A stretch of 50,894 nt of DNA from a virus, in IMG/VR virus record IMGVR_UViG_3300031784_001757, positions 1 through 50,894 of that record. The stretch is one strand, 5' to 3'. Positions 26,201 to 34,332 of the stretch are shown piece after piece. The translations under genes and the position numbers were made by a program. The first letter of the stretch is position 1, and the number at the start of each line of letters is the position of its first letter. The notes beneath the pieces are model-generated. The model did not search any database. It was not told where the DNA came from and saw nothing but the letters and a program-made list of their open reading frames with translations.

Positions 26201-29200
26201 GACTACTACGATTTGAGCCGCTATTATCTACTTGATATGAACTATTGTTACCCCAACCAAATAATTGATTAGTACTAGTTAATGCAAGAACGTGATTTAC
26301 ACCTGCACTAACTTGTGACCAACTACTAGCACCAATTTGTGTTGGGCTATTTATGTATGGTGTTGCACCAAGTTGTACAGGACTACTACGAGGTTCTAAC
26401 CAACTACCTGATATAGTTACAGGGTTAAACGGTATACCTAATTGGCCATAATCATTGGCACCCCAGAAATATGCTCTACCATCAGTAGTGATACCACCGA
26501 CTGTTCCAGCGCCGGCATTAACAACAACCCAATTACTTGTACCTACTAGTACTGGGGTACTACGATGTACCTGATCACCTAATCCGAGTTGTCCACCAGT
26601 ATTAAATCCCCAAGTAAATAGTTTTCCATCGGATCTAACAGCGGTTGACATCGACATTCCAGCACCAACACTTATCCAAGAATCATTCATTGAGCGAATG
26701 AATACCGGGCTACTTCTGCTTGTTAAGTTTAATGTACCTAACTCACCGATAGTACCGTTACCCCAAGTAAACAATGCGTTACCTGTATCGGCTGCAGTAA
26801 TACCTAACACGTTAGTAAGGCCAGTTACCATTGTCCAGCTAGTTGAACCAATTTGTAAAGGTGTTAATTTAGAAGTATTAGTACCATCACCGAATGTTCC
26901 ATATGTATTGTTACCCCATGCAAATAGTAAACCATCACTTCGTATTGCCAAAAACCCCATAACAATTAAACCAATTGTAGTCCAAGAATCTGCTACTGAA
27001 CGAATAAATACTGGGCTGGATCTAGAAACAAGAAAACCGTTACCCATTTGACCATTGGAATTGCTGCCCCAAGTAAACAGTTGTCTATTTTGATCAAGTG
27101 CGGTTATCGCAGTACCTGCATTAACGGTAGTCCAACTACCTGTACCTGTAGTAAGAGTAGGGCTATAATAATAAGTTGCTCCTAAGCTATCACCCATTTG
27201 GCCTGCGGTGCCCAAGCCCCACATATATAGTAAATTATTACTTATACCAGCTGTGATTGTACTTGCAGTTACTACACTCCAACTACTTGTACCAATTTGT
27301 ACTGGACTACTACGATGTTGTGTAGAATCCGGAGTTCCTAACACACCATTAGTACCTGCACCCCATGTGAATAATGAGCCTCCACTACGTATAGCTACTG
27401 TCCATGAGGCACCAGATGCTACTTGAGTCCAACTACTTGTACCAATTTGTACTGGGTTACTACGATGTTGAGTAGTACCATCACCTAGTTGTCCAAATGT
27501 GTTTACTCCCCATGCATATAGTGCACCAGTTGTACGTATAGCAGTACTTACATTACCTGCAAAATAAACTTTTGACCATGTGTTTTCAGTACCAATTTGT
27601 ACTGGGCTACTACGATGTATCCTATCATTTAATCCCAGTTGACCTAAATCATTAAAACCCCAACTCCATAATGTACCATCATTACGAACACCTAATATTG
27701 TACCGCCGGATGCGTAGTAGTTAGGGCCTGTTGCAACAGCAGTCCAGATGCTTGCACCAATTTGTGTTGGACTACTACGATGTATCCTATCATTTAATCC
27801 CAGTTGACCTGAATCATTAGAACCCCAACTCCATAATGTACCATCACTACGTATTGCAGCCGTTGTTCGTTCAAATGTTGCTACTGTCAACCAACTACTT
27901 GTACCAACCTGTACAGGACTACTTCTGCTTTGTACATCATTTAGTCCTAATCCACCATAAAATCCTTGGCCCCATGCAAACAATAATCCGTCATTACGAA
28001 TAGCAAACGTTGTATCTTGATTAGTTACTACAGTAGACCAACTGTAGCCAGTCTTACCTGTTTTTGTCAAATATGCCTGTTGTTCTGCAGGTGAAGTGAA
28101 CGAAACAATTTGTACAGGGCTTGTTCGTGCATTAATAGATGAATCACCCAATGCGCCGCCTGATTGTTGACCCCAAGTGAACAATGCACCATCACTACGT
28201 ATAGCACCAGTTGCGGTGGCATTCACACCTACGGCCACAGTAGTCCAATTACTTGTACCAATTTGTACTGGGCTACTACGATGTTGAGTAGTACCATCAC
28301 CTAGTTGACTGGCGCCGCCATACCCCCATGCAAATAATTTACTATCAGTTCGTATTGCAAGTGTGGTATTAATTTCTGCTGACACCAGTGTCCAACTGTT
28401 ACCTGTACCTACTTGTACTGGGCTACTTCTAGCAATAATATCGTTTACTCCAAGCTGACCATAATTATTCAGACCCCAACCATATAACTTACCATCCAGT
28501 GTAATAGCAAAGGTAGATGTAGCAATCCCCCCTATAGATGGCACAAATGACCAACTACTTGAACCAATTTGAACTGGACTACTACGATGTACTAGGTCAT
28601 TTAAACCTAATTGACCATTTGTATTGCTTCCCCAAATAAATAACAATCCGTCACTTCTAATAGCGTAAGTATGACTAACACCAGCAGCAATACCACTCCA
28701 ATTACTTGTGCCAACTTGCACCGGACTACTTCTGTGTATAATATCATTTAAACCAAGTTGTCCGGTAGTATTAAGTCCCCATGCAAATAACTTACTATCG
28801 CTACGAATAGCAAATGAATTAGAGTAACCTGCACTTACTTTAGTCCAGCTCAATGTTCTAGGTTTACCTGTACTAGTTGACCAAGCAATTTCATCAGCTA
28901 ATGTAAACAATGATGTTATTATAACAGGGTTTTCGAATATACCTCCACTACCATTTGTACCTAATTGCCCATTGGCATTGTTACCCCAACCATATAAAAC
29001 ATTGTTATTGTCTAACGCAAGAACGTGATTTACACCTGCACTAACTTGTGACCAACTACTAGCACCAATTTGTACTGGACTACTACGATGTACCTGATCA
29101 CCTAATCCGAGTTGTCCACCAGTATTATTTCCCCATGACCATAGTGTTTTATTGTCATGTATTGCTAGTGTAAAATTGACACCTTGTGTAACTTGGTACC

Positions 29201-32200
29201 AATTATGCGTAGTTGCATTTACCTGCACCGGGCTACTAGTATTTACTACACTGTTAATACCTAATTCACCAACTGTATTACCGCCCCATGCATAGATATA
29301 ACCGTTACCATTACTATTGTCTTGTATTATTCCCATGCGTCCAGCAACCATAGTCCAACTACTTGTACCAATTTGTACTGGGCTAGATTTATTAACTGTA
29401 GTAGTGTCTCCTAGACCACCATACGTGTTGTTACCCCATGCAAATAATGCGCCATCACTACGAATTGCAGAGACTACATATGCACTAACAATATTACCAG
29501 ATTGACTTGAACTAACCATAAGCCAACTACTTGTACCAATTTGTACTGGGCTACTTCTATTTGTAGTGTCATTGATACCCAATTGGCCTGTGGAATTATC
29601 TCCCCAAGACCATAATTTATTATTAATATCAATACTAAAAGCGTTACTAAAACCGGCGGCTAACTTCTTCCATTTACCTGTACCAATTTGTACCGGGCTA
29701 CTGCGATGCACGGTGTCATCTTCACCTAATTCTCCTACTGCATTATCACCCCATGACCATAATGTTCCATCTAATCTTATACCATATGAGGATGAGTCTA
29801 ATCCAGCTACTGCAGAAGTCCAAAATAAATTACCAATTTGTACTGGGCTACTGCGAGCCACAACAGTATTATCTCCTACTTGACCAATAGTATTGGCTCC
29901 CCATGCAAACAATCTGCCATCAACAGTAATACCCACAGGAGTAAGATTTCCTGCAGAAATAACATTCCAGAGACTTGTACCAACTTGTACTGGACTACTT
30001 CTAAGTACGGCGGTTGTATTTGCACCTAATGCACCGACTGAATTATCAGATCCCCATGACCAGAGTGTTCTGTCACTACGTATGGCAAACAAAAATCCAC
30101 GTCCAGCACTAAGTGCAGTCCAACTACTTGTACCAACTTGTACTGGACTACTGCGATGTACTAGATTATTTGTACCTAACTGACCATATGTATTACTACC
30201 CCAAGTCCATAAACTACCATTACTTCGTATACCTGCTGCAGTTTGTGTTCCATCTACCGGCGTACTAGAGCCTGATAGATATGTCCAACTTAATAAATCT
30301 TTACCTAACTGTATTGGCTGTGATTTAGATATAATATTGCTGTCTCCTAATACGCCAGAGTCACCTTGACCCCACAACCATAGTGTATTATCATTTCGTA
30401 TACCTGCAATGTGCAATGAATTAGGAGTTCCTATACCTATACCTGTCCAAGAATCATTCATAGAACGAATAAAGACCGGTGATGATCTATGCGTTGTGTT
30501 GTTCTCCCCTAGTTGTCCGTTGGTGCCAGTGCCCCATGTAAATAATTGCCCTGATGAGTCAATACCCACACTAGTTGATCCTCCACCAGGTACTAGACTC
30601 CAACTACTTGTAGTAATTTGTTGGGGAATCGTTGTAGTACCCGGAACTGATCGACCATTTGCGCCATTATTATACAGCCCCCATTTAAATAATAATCCAT
30701 CACTCCGTATAGCAGAGTACAAATCATCACCTGCACTTACGTATGTCCATGAATCTTTACCTGAAATAATGAATACTGGGCTACTACGTGAAATACTATT
30801 ACCTTCGCCTACATATTGTCCAAGGCCCCAAGACCATAACATACCATTACTGTCAATAGCGGCAGCAAATCCACCTACCATATTCCAACTGTTAGCACCA
30901 CCAATACTTACAGGGCTACTAACGTTAATAGTTTGAGCAATATTAGCACCTAATTCTGATTGTCCATTATATCCCCACGCCCATAATGACCCATCTATTC
31001 GTCTTCCGTACATAGCAGGGTAACCACCGTTAACTTGAGACCATAAATTTGTACCAATTTGAACTGGACTACTACGAGATACTATGTCATTTAAACCTAA
31101 TTGGCCATATGTATTATCACCCCAAGTAAATAATCTGTTATCTGAAGTAATACCCGAGCTAGCATTAAGGTAACTGTTTATCATAGTCCAGCTACTTGTG
31201 CCAACTTGTACTGGGCTACTTCTATAAACTTTATCGTTTAATCCCAGTTGTCCGTATGTATTATCACCCCATGTCCATAAACTACCATCATTGCGTATAG
31301 CCAGGGATTGTGATCCTATAGCGGAGACCATGATCCAGCTACTTGTACCAACTTGCACTGGGCTACTACGCCAATTTGTATCATTTAATCCCAATGAACC
31401 GAGACCGTTATATCCCCAGGCCCATAGTGATCCGTTATTTTTAATAGCCAGAGCCTGAAAGCCACCATTAACATGTGTCCAATTATAATCTGTACCAACT
31501 TGTACTGGACTACTTCTATGAACTTTATCGTTTAATCCCAGTTGTCCGTATGTATTATCACCCCATGTCCATAAACTACCATCATTACGAATTGCAAATG
31601 TAGAACCATTGCCTAATATTGCCGTAGTCCAACTACTTGTACCAATTTGTACAGGACTAGACCTGTCGTTAGTGGAGTTTATACCTAGTTGCCCGTAACC
31701 ATTAGAGCCCCAGGCAAATAATTTACCATCATTACGTATAGCTAACTTATTGGCTGAGCCACCATTTATATATACCCAACTAGTTCCAGTTGAACCTATT
31801 GTAGTTAAATATGAATTATATGAAACTGTTAATGGAGATGTTGTTAGTGCAGTAATTTGTACTGGACTACTTCTTGATATACCATAACCATCGCCAATAT
31901 ACGTTCCATGGCCCCATGTGTATAATTCGCCCCCCGTGGTTATTCCCATAGTCATGTTTTTACCACTAGTAATCATAGCCCAACTATCTATACCAATTAG
32001 TACAGGACTAGACCTGCTGATAGTGGAGTTTATACCTAGTTGCCCGTTTGTATTACTACCCCAGGCAAATAACGCACCACTGACAGTTATACCGGCCATC
32101 ATGTCGGTGCCAGCACTAACCATAAGCCAATTACTTGTACCAACTTGTACTGGACTACTACGATGTACCTGATCACCTAATCCGAGTAGTCCACCAGTAT

Positions 32201-33392
32201 TATTTCCCCATGACCATAACTTTTGATTTGAATCTATAGCGGCACTATTTGGAGAGGGAATACCACCGTTTTGAATCAATTTACTCCAGGTACCTGTACC
32301 AATTTGTACCGGACTACTTCTATGTAGAATATTATTTAAACCAAGTTCTCCAAAAGTATTACCACCCCATGACCATAATGTATTATCTGCACGTAGTGCT
32401 AGTGCAGTTCCGTAACTACCCATGTTTCCATTAACTGAAATACTAGTCCAGCTACTTGTACCAATTTGTACCGGACTACTACGATGTATCCTATCATTTA
32501 ATCCTAATTCTCCATGGGAATTAGATCCCCAAGCAAATAATACACCGTCATTTCTTATAGCAAATAGTGAACCTATTTGATTATATGCTACTGTAGTCCA
32601 ACTACGCTGTGCTATAGCTATACTACTTGTATATGATTTTTGTATTTGAGATGTACTTAATGAACCAGTTAATGTTGGACTGGAAAGCTGTGTGGTATTA
32701 TTGTTACCGGATTGGCCTTGGGAAACATTACCCCAAACAAACAACAAGTTGTCATTACGCACCCCAAAACGACCGCTGGAGGTGCCTGCTGCACCACCTA
32801 ATGCAATCCAACTACTTGTACCAATTTGTACTGGACTACTTCTAGAGATAAGAGTATTATCACCCAATTGTCCTTCACCATTTCGACCCCAAGCCCATAG
32901 TGTGCCATTTGATTTTATAGCTATACTATTAATACCGGTTAATACCTGAGTCCAGCTTGAAGGTTCCCCCCATACTGATGACATACTATTATTACCAAGT
33001 TGACCATTAAAGCCTAAACCCCAAGCATATATTAGTCCATTATAATCAATAGCATAAGAAGTGTCACCGTTAGCACTAACCTTACTCCAATTATTAATCC
33101 CAAGTTGTACTGGGCTACTACGATGTACTAAGGTGACATCATTGTTACCTAATTGACCATATGTATTAGCACCCCAAGCGAATAGTTTGCCATCACTTCG
33201 AATGCCTATTGTATGACTTAAACCGCTTGCTATCTGACTCCATGACTGTGCACCAATCAATGCAGGACTAGATTTAAAAGTTCTATCTTCTGTACCTAAT
33301 TGACCCCATGTATTGTCACCAAACATGTATAATGATTCTACATCTACTCCCGTTGAGGGCTGGACAGTTAATAACCACTTTTCTAATGACAT
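20226..33392 (-). CDS. Giant RCC1-repeat protein, 4388 aa, probable phage adhesin
   Basis: One uninterrupted frame of 13.2 kb. By hand I count about 84 repeats of the RCC1 (beta-propeller blade) type, each about 50 residues, with the pattern WAWGxNxxGQLGLND, HRSSPVQ, GTSSW and AIRSDGxL. Seven blades normally close one RCC1 propeller, so about twelve could line up. Longer inserts with QQTYLTNTGKT occur in some repeats, and another repeat subtype contains FIRSMNDSW. No signal peptide, membrane segment or catalytic domain is visible. It lies in the tail-fibre region and is flanked by tail-associated genes, so an extended receptor-binding or virion-surface protein is inferred. GGTGGG precedes the ATG. 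Confidence 0.85.
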   Translation of the reverse strand: MSLEKWLLTVQPSTGVDVESLYMFGDNTWGQLGTEDRTFKSSPALIGAQSWSQIASGLSHTIGIRSDGKLFAWGANTYGQLGNNDVTLVHRSSPVQLGINNWSKVSANGDTSYAIDYNGLIYAWGLGFNGQLGNNSMSSVWGEPSSWTQVLTGINSIAIKSNGTLWAWGRNGEGQLGDNTLISRSSPVQIGTSSWIALGGAAGTSSGRFGVRNDNLLFVWGNVSQGQSGNNNTTQLSSPTLTGSLSTSQIQKSYTSSIAIAQRSWTTVAYNQIGSLFAIRNDGVLFAWGSNSHGELGLNDRIHRSSPVQIGTSSWTSISVNGNMGSYGTALALRADNTLWSWGGNTFGELGLNNILHRSSPVQIGTGTWSKLIQNGGIPSPNSAAIDSNQKLWSWGNNTGGLLGLGDQVHRSSPVQVGTSNWLMVSAGTDMMAGITVSGALFAWGSNTNGQLGINSTISRSSPVLIGIDSWAMITSGKNMTMGITTGGELYTWGHGTYIGDGYGISRSSPVQITALTTSPLTVSYNSYLTTIGSTGTSWVYINGGSANKLAIRNDGKLFAWGSNGYGQLGINSTNDRSSPVQIGTSSWTTAILGNGSTFAIRNDGSLWTWGDNTYGQLGLNDKVHRSSPVQVGTDYNWTHVNGGFQALAIKNNGSLWAWGYNGLGSLGLNDTNWRSSPVQVGTSSWIMVSAIGSQSLAIRNDGSLWTWGDNTYGQLGLNDKVYRSSPVQVGTSSWTMINSYLNASSGITSDNRLFTWGDNTYGQLGLNDIVSRSSPVQIGTNLWSQVNGGYPAMYGRRIDGSLWAWGYNGQSELGANIAQTINVSSPVSIGGANSWNMVGGFAAAIDSNGMLWSWGLGQYVGEGNSISRSSPVFIISGKDSWTYVSAGDDLYSAIRSDGLLFKWGLYNNGANGRSVPGTTTIPQQITTSSWSLVPGGGSTSVGIDSSGQLFTWGTGTNGQLGENNTTHRSSPVFIRSMNDSWTGIGIGTPNSLHIAGIRNDNTLWLWGQGDSGVLGDSNIISKSQPIQLGKDLLSWTYLSGSSTPVDGTQTAAGIRSNGSLWTWGSNTYGQLGTNNLVHRSSPVQVGTSSWTALSAGRGFLFAIRSDRTLWSWGSDNSVGALGANTTAVLRSSPVQVGTSLWNVISAGNLTPVGITVDGRLFAWGANTIGQVGDNTVVARSSPVQIGNLFWTSAVAGLDSSSYGIRLDGTLWSWGDNAVGELGEDDTVHRSSPVQIGTGKWKKLAAGFSNAFSIDINNKLWSWGDNSTGQLGINDTTNRSSPVQIGTSSWLMVSSSQSGNIVSAYVVSAIRSDGALFAWGNNTYGGLGDTTTVNKSSPVQIGTSSWTMVAGRMGIIQDNSNGNGYIYAWGGNTVGELGINSVVNTSSPVQVNATTHNWYQVTQGVNFTLAIHDNKTLWSWGNNTGGQLGLGDQVHRSSPVQIGASSWSQVSAGVNHVLALDNNNVLYGWGNNANGQLGTNGSGGIFENPVIITSLFTLADEIAWSTSTGKPRTLSWTKVSAGYSNSFAIRSDSKLFAWGLNTTGQLGLNDIIHRSSPVQVGTSNWSGIAAGVSHTYAIRSDGLLFIWGSNTNGQLGLNDLVHRSSPVQIGSSSWSFVPSIGGIATSTFAITLDGKLYGWGLNNYGQLGVNDIIARSSPVQVGTGNSWTLVSAEINTTLAIRTDSKLFAWGYGGASQLGDGTTQHRSSPVQIGTSNWTTVAVGVNATATGAIRSDGALFTWGQQSGGALGDSSINARTSPVQIVSFTSPAEQQAYLTKTGKTGYSWSTVVTNQDTTFAIRNDGLLFAWGQGFYGGLGLNDVQSRSSPVQVGTSSWLTVATFERTTAAIRSDGTLWSWGSNDSGQLGLNDRIHRSSPTQIGASIWTAVATGPNYYASGGTILGVRNDGTLWSWGFNDLGQLGLNDRIHRSSPVQIGTENTWSKVYFAGNVSTAIRTTGALYAWGVNTFGQLGDGTTQHRSNPVQIGTSSWTQVASGASWTVAIRSGGSLFTWGAGTNGVLGTPDSTQHRSSPVQIGTSSWSVVTASTITAGISNNLLYMWGLGTAGQMGDSLGATYYYSPTLTTGTGSWTTVNAGTAITALDQNRQLFTWGSNSNGQMGNGFLVSRSSPVFIRSVADSWTTIGLIVMGFLAIRSDGLLFAWGNNTYGTFGDGTNTSKLTPLQIGSTSWTMVTGLTNVLGITAADTGNALFTWGNGTIGELGTLNLTSRSSPVFIRSMNDSWISVGAGMSMSTAVRSDGKLFTWGFNTGGQLGLGDQVHRSTPVLVGTSNWVVVNAGAGTVGGITTDGRAYFWGANDYGQLGIPFNPVTISGSWLEPRSSPVQLGATPYINSPTQIGASSWSQVSAGVNHVLALTSTNQLFGWGNNSSYQVDNSGSNRSSPTQIGSSSWSQISAGNVHSLAIASDNSLYGWGLQYQPWVYDSLQTLTNYLLTNDITSSWTSLTNESSKFTGIKSDGTLWTWGLNNIGQLGLNDIFNRSSPVQVGTSSWSMVNTAESWTTAIRSDGTLWAWGLNTNGNLGLNDRIHRSSPTQIGTDNSWTIVGGNGAIRNDGSLWTWGTNLYGQLGINAPTSGFNRSSPVQVGTSSWIMIDSRWSSYGVSAIKSDGTLWAWGNNTNGQLGIGSNSNNISSPVQVTSITTLEQQNTYLTNTGSSTYSWTSISANGTSGAVTTGAIRSDGALFMWGLGFWGGLGDTTTVNKSSPVQIGTSSWTQVSVGAEEFAYAVRIDGALFTWGLNNIGQLGLNDTINRSSPVQIGTSSWTIVAAGQYCVSAIRSDGALFSWGNNNIGQLGLNDIIHRSSPVQVGTSSWTQVRANNGATAALSINGILFTWGSNADGKLGLNDRIHRSSPTQIGTSSWTQVSVGQSAMAAISSNNNLWTWGLNTTGQLGLNDIFNRSSPVQVGTSSWTSVASGVLQTLAIRSDNTLWAWGSNTNGQLGLNDRIHRSSPVQVGTSSWFNINGLADHIVAIENTSKQLFSWGNNNIGQLGLNDSINRSSPVFIRTANDSWNQISMQGLYASAAIRSDGLLFTWGANSSGQLGNNTVFSRSIPVQVGISSWSQISVGTSFMVGRTSNKLLYAWGNNGYGQLGLNDTVNRSTPTLISTSSWSFISAGSTSTIGTHDGNILLYGWGDNNSGQLGLNDMLHRSSPVQIASYVSMPKKIGTDAWSKISAGYYHNVGIQTNNKLYGWGNTAANTFTAYSWTKATASAGHVAAIRSDGLLFTWGDNDDGNLGSNNTLHRSIPIQVGTSSWTQISAGGITTTTDLTTFGISSDNLLYGWGAGGSGQLGLGTIANRSSPVQISTFTTEQIQQTYLTNTGKTGFSWTQISASGNLGTLAAIRNDGALFIWGLNNYGQLGLNSITAVYSPVQVGTSSWTQVSVGNGATYAIRIDNTLWSWGANVNGQLGLNDREHRSSPVQVGTSSWTMISGGTGSTNAGTGIAAALRIDGALFSWGNNATGQLGLNDTINRSSPVQVGTSSWSQISAGSPDGSTNMYGIRLDGTLWSWGDAASGALGQNQSGIPRSSPVQVGTDTNWQQVSSGAGYFMAIKTTGSLWACGFGVFGALGTGNSSSALVPVQVGTSSWTSVSAGSAWSTSAIKADNTLWAWGLNTNGQLGLNDTVHRSSPVQIGTSTWSKVSSGTNPGVIMAISFTNKQLYIWGQNSSGQLGLGETIGARSSPMFVRSVTESWNAISAGAATTIGIRSDNTLWAWGLGTNGQLGDNTIISKSVPIQIGTSSWSQVSAGNSYNTALTVDKRLFVWGLGTTGQIGDNAQLSRSSPVQIGASWTMVSAGGSTVGAINSNNLLFTWGGNSNGQLGDRSVIHRSSPVQVNSFTSAQIQQTYLTNTSKPAAFSWSQVNINSLTSAAIRSDGALFMWGQNNSGELGLNDLVHRSSPVQVGTSSWTQVSVGTSSMAAIRSDGTLWSWGDNAVGQLGLGDSVNRSSPVQVGTSSWIAVASTLGLATFLALDATNRLFAWGANTNGELAQNNVISRNSPVQIATGSTWLSISNRGRGAIRSDGALFMWGLGTNGQIGDNAQLSRSSPVQIGSSSWSVISAGWSHAAAITSTGLLYVWGGNNSGELGLNDISWRSSPVQLGAFSWTSVSSGFNHTAGIRSDKLLFAWGLNSNGQIGDANTSNRSSPVQIGTSSWAMVSAGRDSTTGLDLLYGLYTWGRNNTGQLGIYSVLPALSPVFLPTTSDSWTNISTQNGYQLGIRSDGYLFGWGINASGQLGLGDQVPRSAPVQIGTYVSPILSVSNNASQGLIIVDGKMATWGLNNSGQLGVNDRISRSSPVQIGNNQSLVPPNMYSIPTQIGSSSWTQVSANFNNTLLVDPNNVLYEWGFNDNRPIRPIITAVGISAGTVSNGYNHFGITK
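25212..25280 (-). repeat. 69-bp direct repeat within the RCC1 gene, copy A
   Basis: Identical base for base to 29352-29420, 4.1 kb away in the same gene. It spans the SSW-to-SSPVQ part of a blade and its VNK-type variant. Exact identity is more than protein similarity requires and suggests recent duplication or gene conversion. Confidence 0.8.
26284..26340 (-). repeat. 57-bp direct repeat within the RCC1 gene, copy A
   Basis: Identical to 29017-29073. It encodes IGASSWSQVSAGVNHVLAL, a segment next to the YGWG/FGWG-type blades that also mark the very end of the protein. Confidence 0.8.
29017..29073 (-). repeat. 57-bp direct repeat within the RCC1 gene, copy B
   Basis: Second copy of 26284-26340. 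The flanks diverge on the 5' side immediately (DNNN versus TSTN at protein level), so the two share a block and not merely a blade consensus. Confidence 0.8.
29352..29420 (-). repeat. 69-bp direct repeat within the RCC1 gene, copy B
   Basis: Second copy of the sequence at 25212-25280. Both encode a blade with the unusual TTTVNKSSPVQIG variant in place of the common NDxxHRSSPVQ, and the sequence differs immediately on each side. Confidence 0.8.
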
Positions 33393-33395
33393 ACT

Positions 33396-33905
33396 TTACC
33401 CACCAAACTCTGGCCAAATAATGTTAAACGGATCTGTCTGTGTAGTAATATCAGCTAATGCTTGCATATATGCATCCATTAATGTTAAATTATCTACAGG
33501 TGTTTCGCCCAGTCTAACTTGTCTATCATAACGAGTATATCTCCACTCAAATGATGACATTCTAGTATCACGTTCACCTCTTATTAGGTTCCATTGTGCA
33601 TTAGTACTAAATTCTTGTTGTAATTGTATATCCTCTGGAGTAGGTTCATATACTGCAAATCTTGGTAACTCAATAATGTCCATTGTCTCATATGCTACAC
33701 CATCAGAAAAATATTGTCTAGGGTTATCTATTTTTTGTGTTTCTGGATTATATTCAGGATACGCTTTAACTAAAGTATACCAACCAACAGACAATCTTTC
33801 TTCTTCAGTAAATACATGAAAATTACTGATGTTTTTCCAATTATTTGGAATAAGGTCATATACACCTTCTATGTTACCGTCAACTACATGTGCATAATTA
33901 GCCAT
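33396..33905 (-). CDS. Phage tail-fibre assembly chaperone-like protein, 169 aa
   Basis: The N-terminal half (YAHVVDGNIEGVYDLIP, then GWYTLVKAYPEYNPETQ) resembles small tail-fibre-associated proteins. The C-terminal half has WNLIRGERDTRMSSFEWRYT, then DAYMQALADITTQTDPFNI and a closing WPEFGG. That order (R-x-x-R-D, then an F/DW, then W/YRQALRDI, then W-P) is typical of phage tail assembly chaperone (APC-like) families, which help fold or attach a fibre. It sits directly upstream of the giant RCC1 gene with a 3-base gap and may be its chaperone. Its ATG shares one base with the stop of the 130-aa gene. Confidence 0.7.
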   Translation of the reverse strand: MANYAHVVDGNIEGVYDLIPNNWKNISNFHVFTEEERLSVGWYTLVKAYPEYNPETQKIDNPRQYFSDGVAYETMDIIELPRFAVYEPTPEDIQLQQEFSTNAQWNLIRGERDTRMSSFEWRYTRYDRQVRLGETPVDNLTLMDAYMQALADITTQTDPFNIIWPEFGG

Positions 33906-34297
33906 TATAAATTCTGCCCTGAAATGAATGCTTGCCAGTTTGTACCACCATCAACTGTAAAGAACGCAAAAACGTCTTCTTTACCATTAGATGAAGTTAG
34001 TGTAGGAGCCGTACCTGTTGGCCAATGAAAGCTTGCAGGCCATGTGACTGACCGTGCTGTTCCGTCTGCTGTAAAGATTAATACAAATGAACTTACTCTT
34101 CCTGATGCTTGTATATTAGACAATGTTATAGAAGTTATATTTGCGTTTAATGCCACTGTAAATACTGCGGCTGTGTTTAGATTTAGTGCCAAGGCGCCTG
34201 CAGAAATAGTTGCGGCCGCACTTACTTCTGCTGAATTATTAGGTAAAAATATTTTATTATCGTCAATGACGGTTGAACTGCTTACTTTTATGGCCAT
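33905..34297 (-). CDS. Small tail-fibre-like structural protein, 130 aa
   Basis: A beta-rich protein (MAIKVSSSTVIDDNKIFLP, then ALALNLNTAAVFTVALNANI) with a C-terminal part containing GTARSVTWPASFHWPTG and AFFTVDGGTNWQAFISGQ. Such Ser/Thr/Ala-rich, Trp-containing endings occur in tips of tail fibres of T4-like phages. There is no signal peptide. A GATAAATA late-like promoter lies 28 bases upstream with AAAGGAG before the ATG, so it likely heads the unit that includes the chaperone-like gene and the RCC1 gene. The structural role is inferred from composition and location. Confidence 0.6.
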   Translation of the reverse strand: MAIKVSSSTVIDDNKIFLPNNSAEVSAAATISAGALALNLNTAAVFTVALNANITSITLSNIQASGRVSSFVLIFTADGTARSVTWPASFHWPTGTAPTLTSSNGKEDVFAFFTVDGGTNWQAFISGQNL

Positions 34298-34324
34298 CTT
34301 CGCTCCTTTGAACTCGGCTACTAC

Positions 34325-34332
34325 TATTTATC
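34325..34332 (-). promoter_or_regulatory. Late-promoter-like GATAAATA before the 130-aa gene
   Basis: One mismatch to TATAAATA. A start near 34319 gives a leader of about 22 bases with AAAGGAG before ATG 34297. It overlaps the very end of the 979-aa fibre gene. It would drive the 130-aa, chaperone-like and giant RCC1 genes. Confidence 0.45.

Noticed and set aside
20226-33392. CRISPR-like array because of regularly spaced similar sequences
   Set aside because: Repeats are coding blades with an unbroken frame, have variable length and divergent copies, and no cas genes are nearby.
20836-33531. Many plus-strand frames and a few shifted minus-strand frames across the RCC1 gene
   Set aside because: All follow the periodicity of the RCC1 repeat (PTCTGLLR-like motifs are the reverse of SSPVQVGT codons). 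They are shadows of the real frame.
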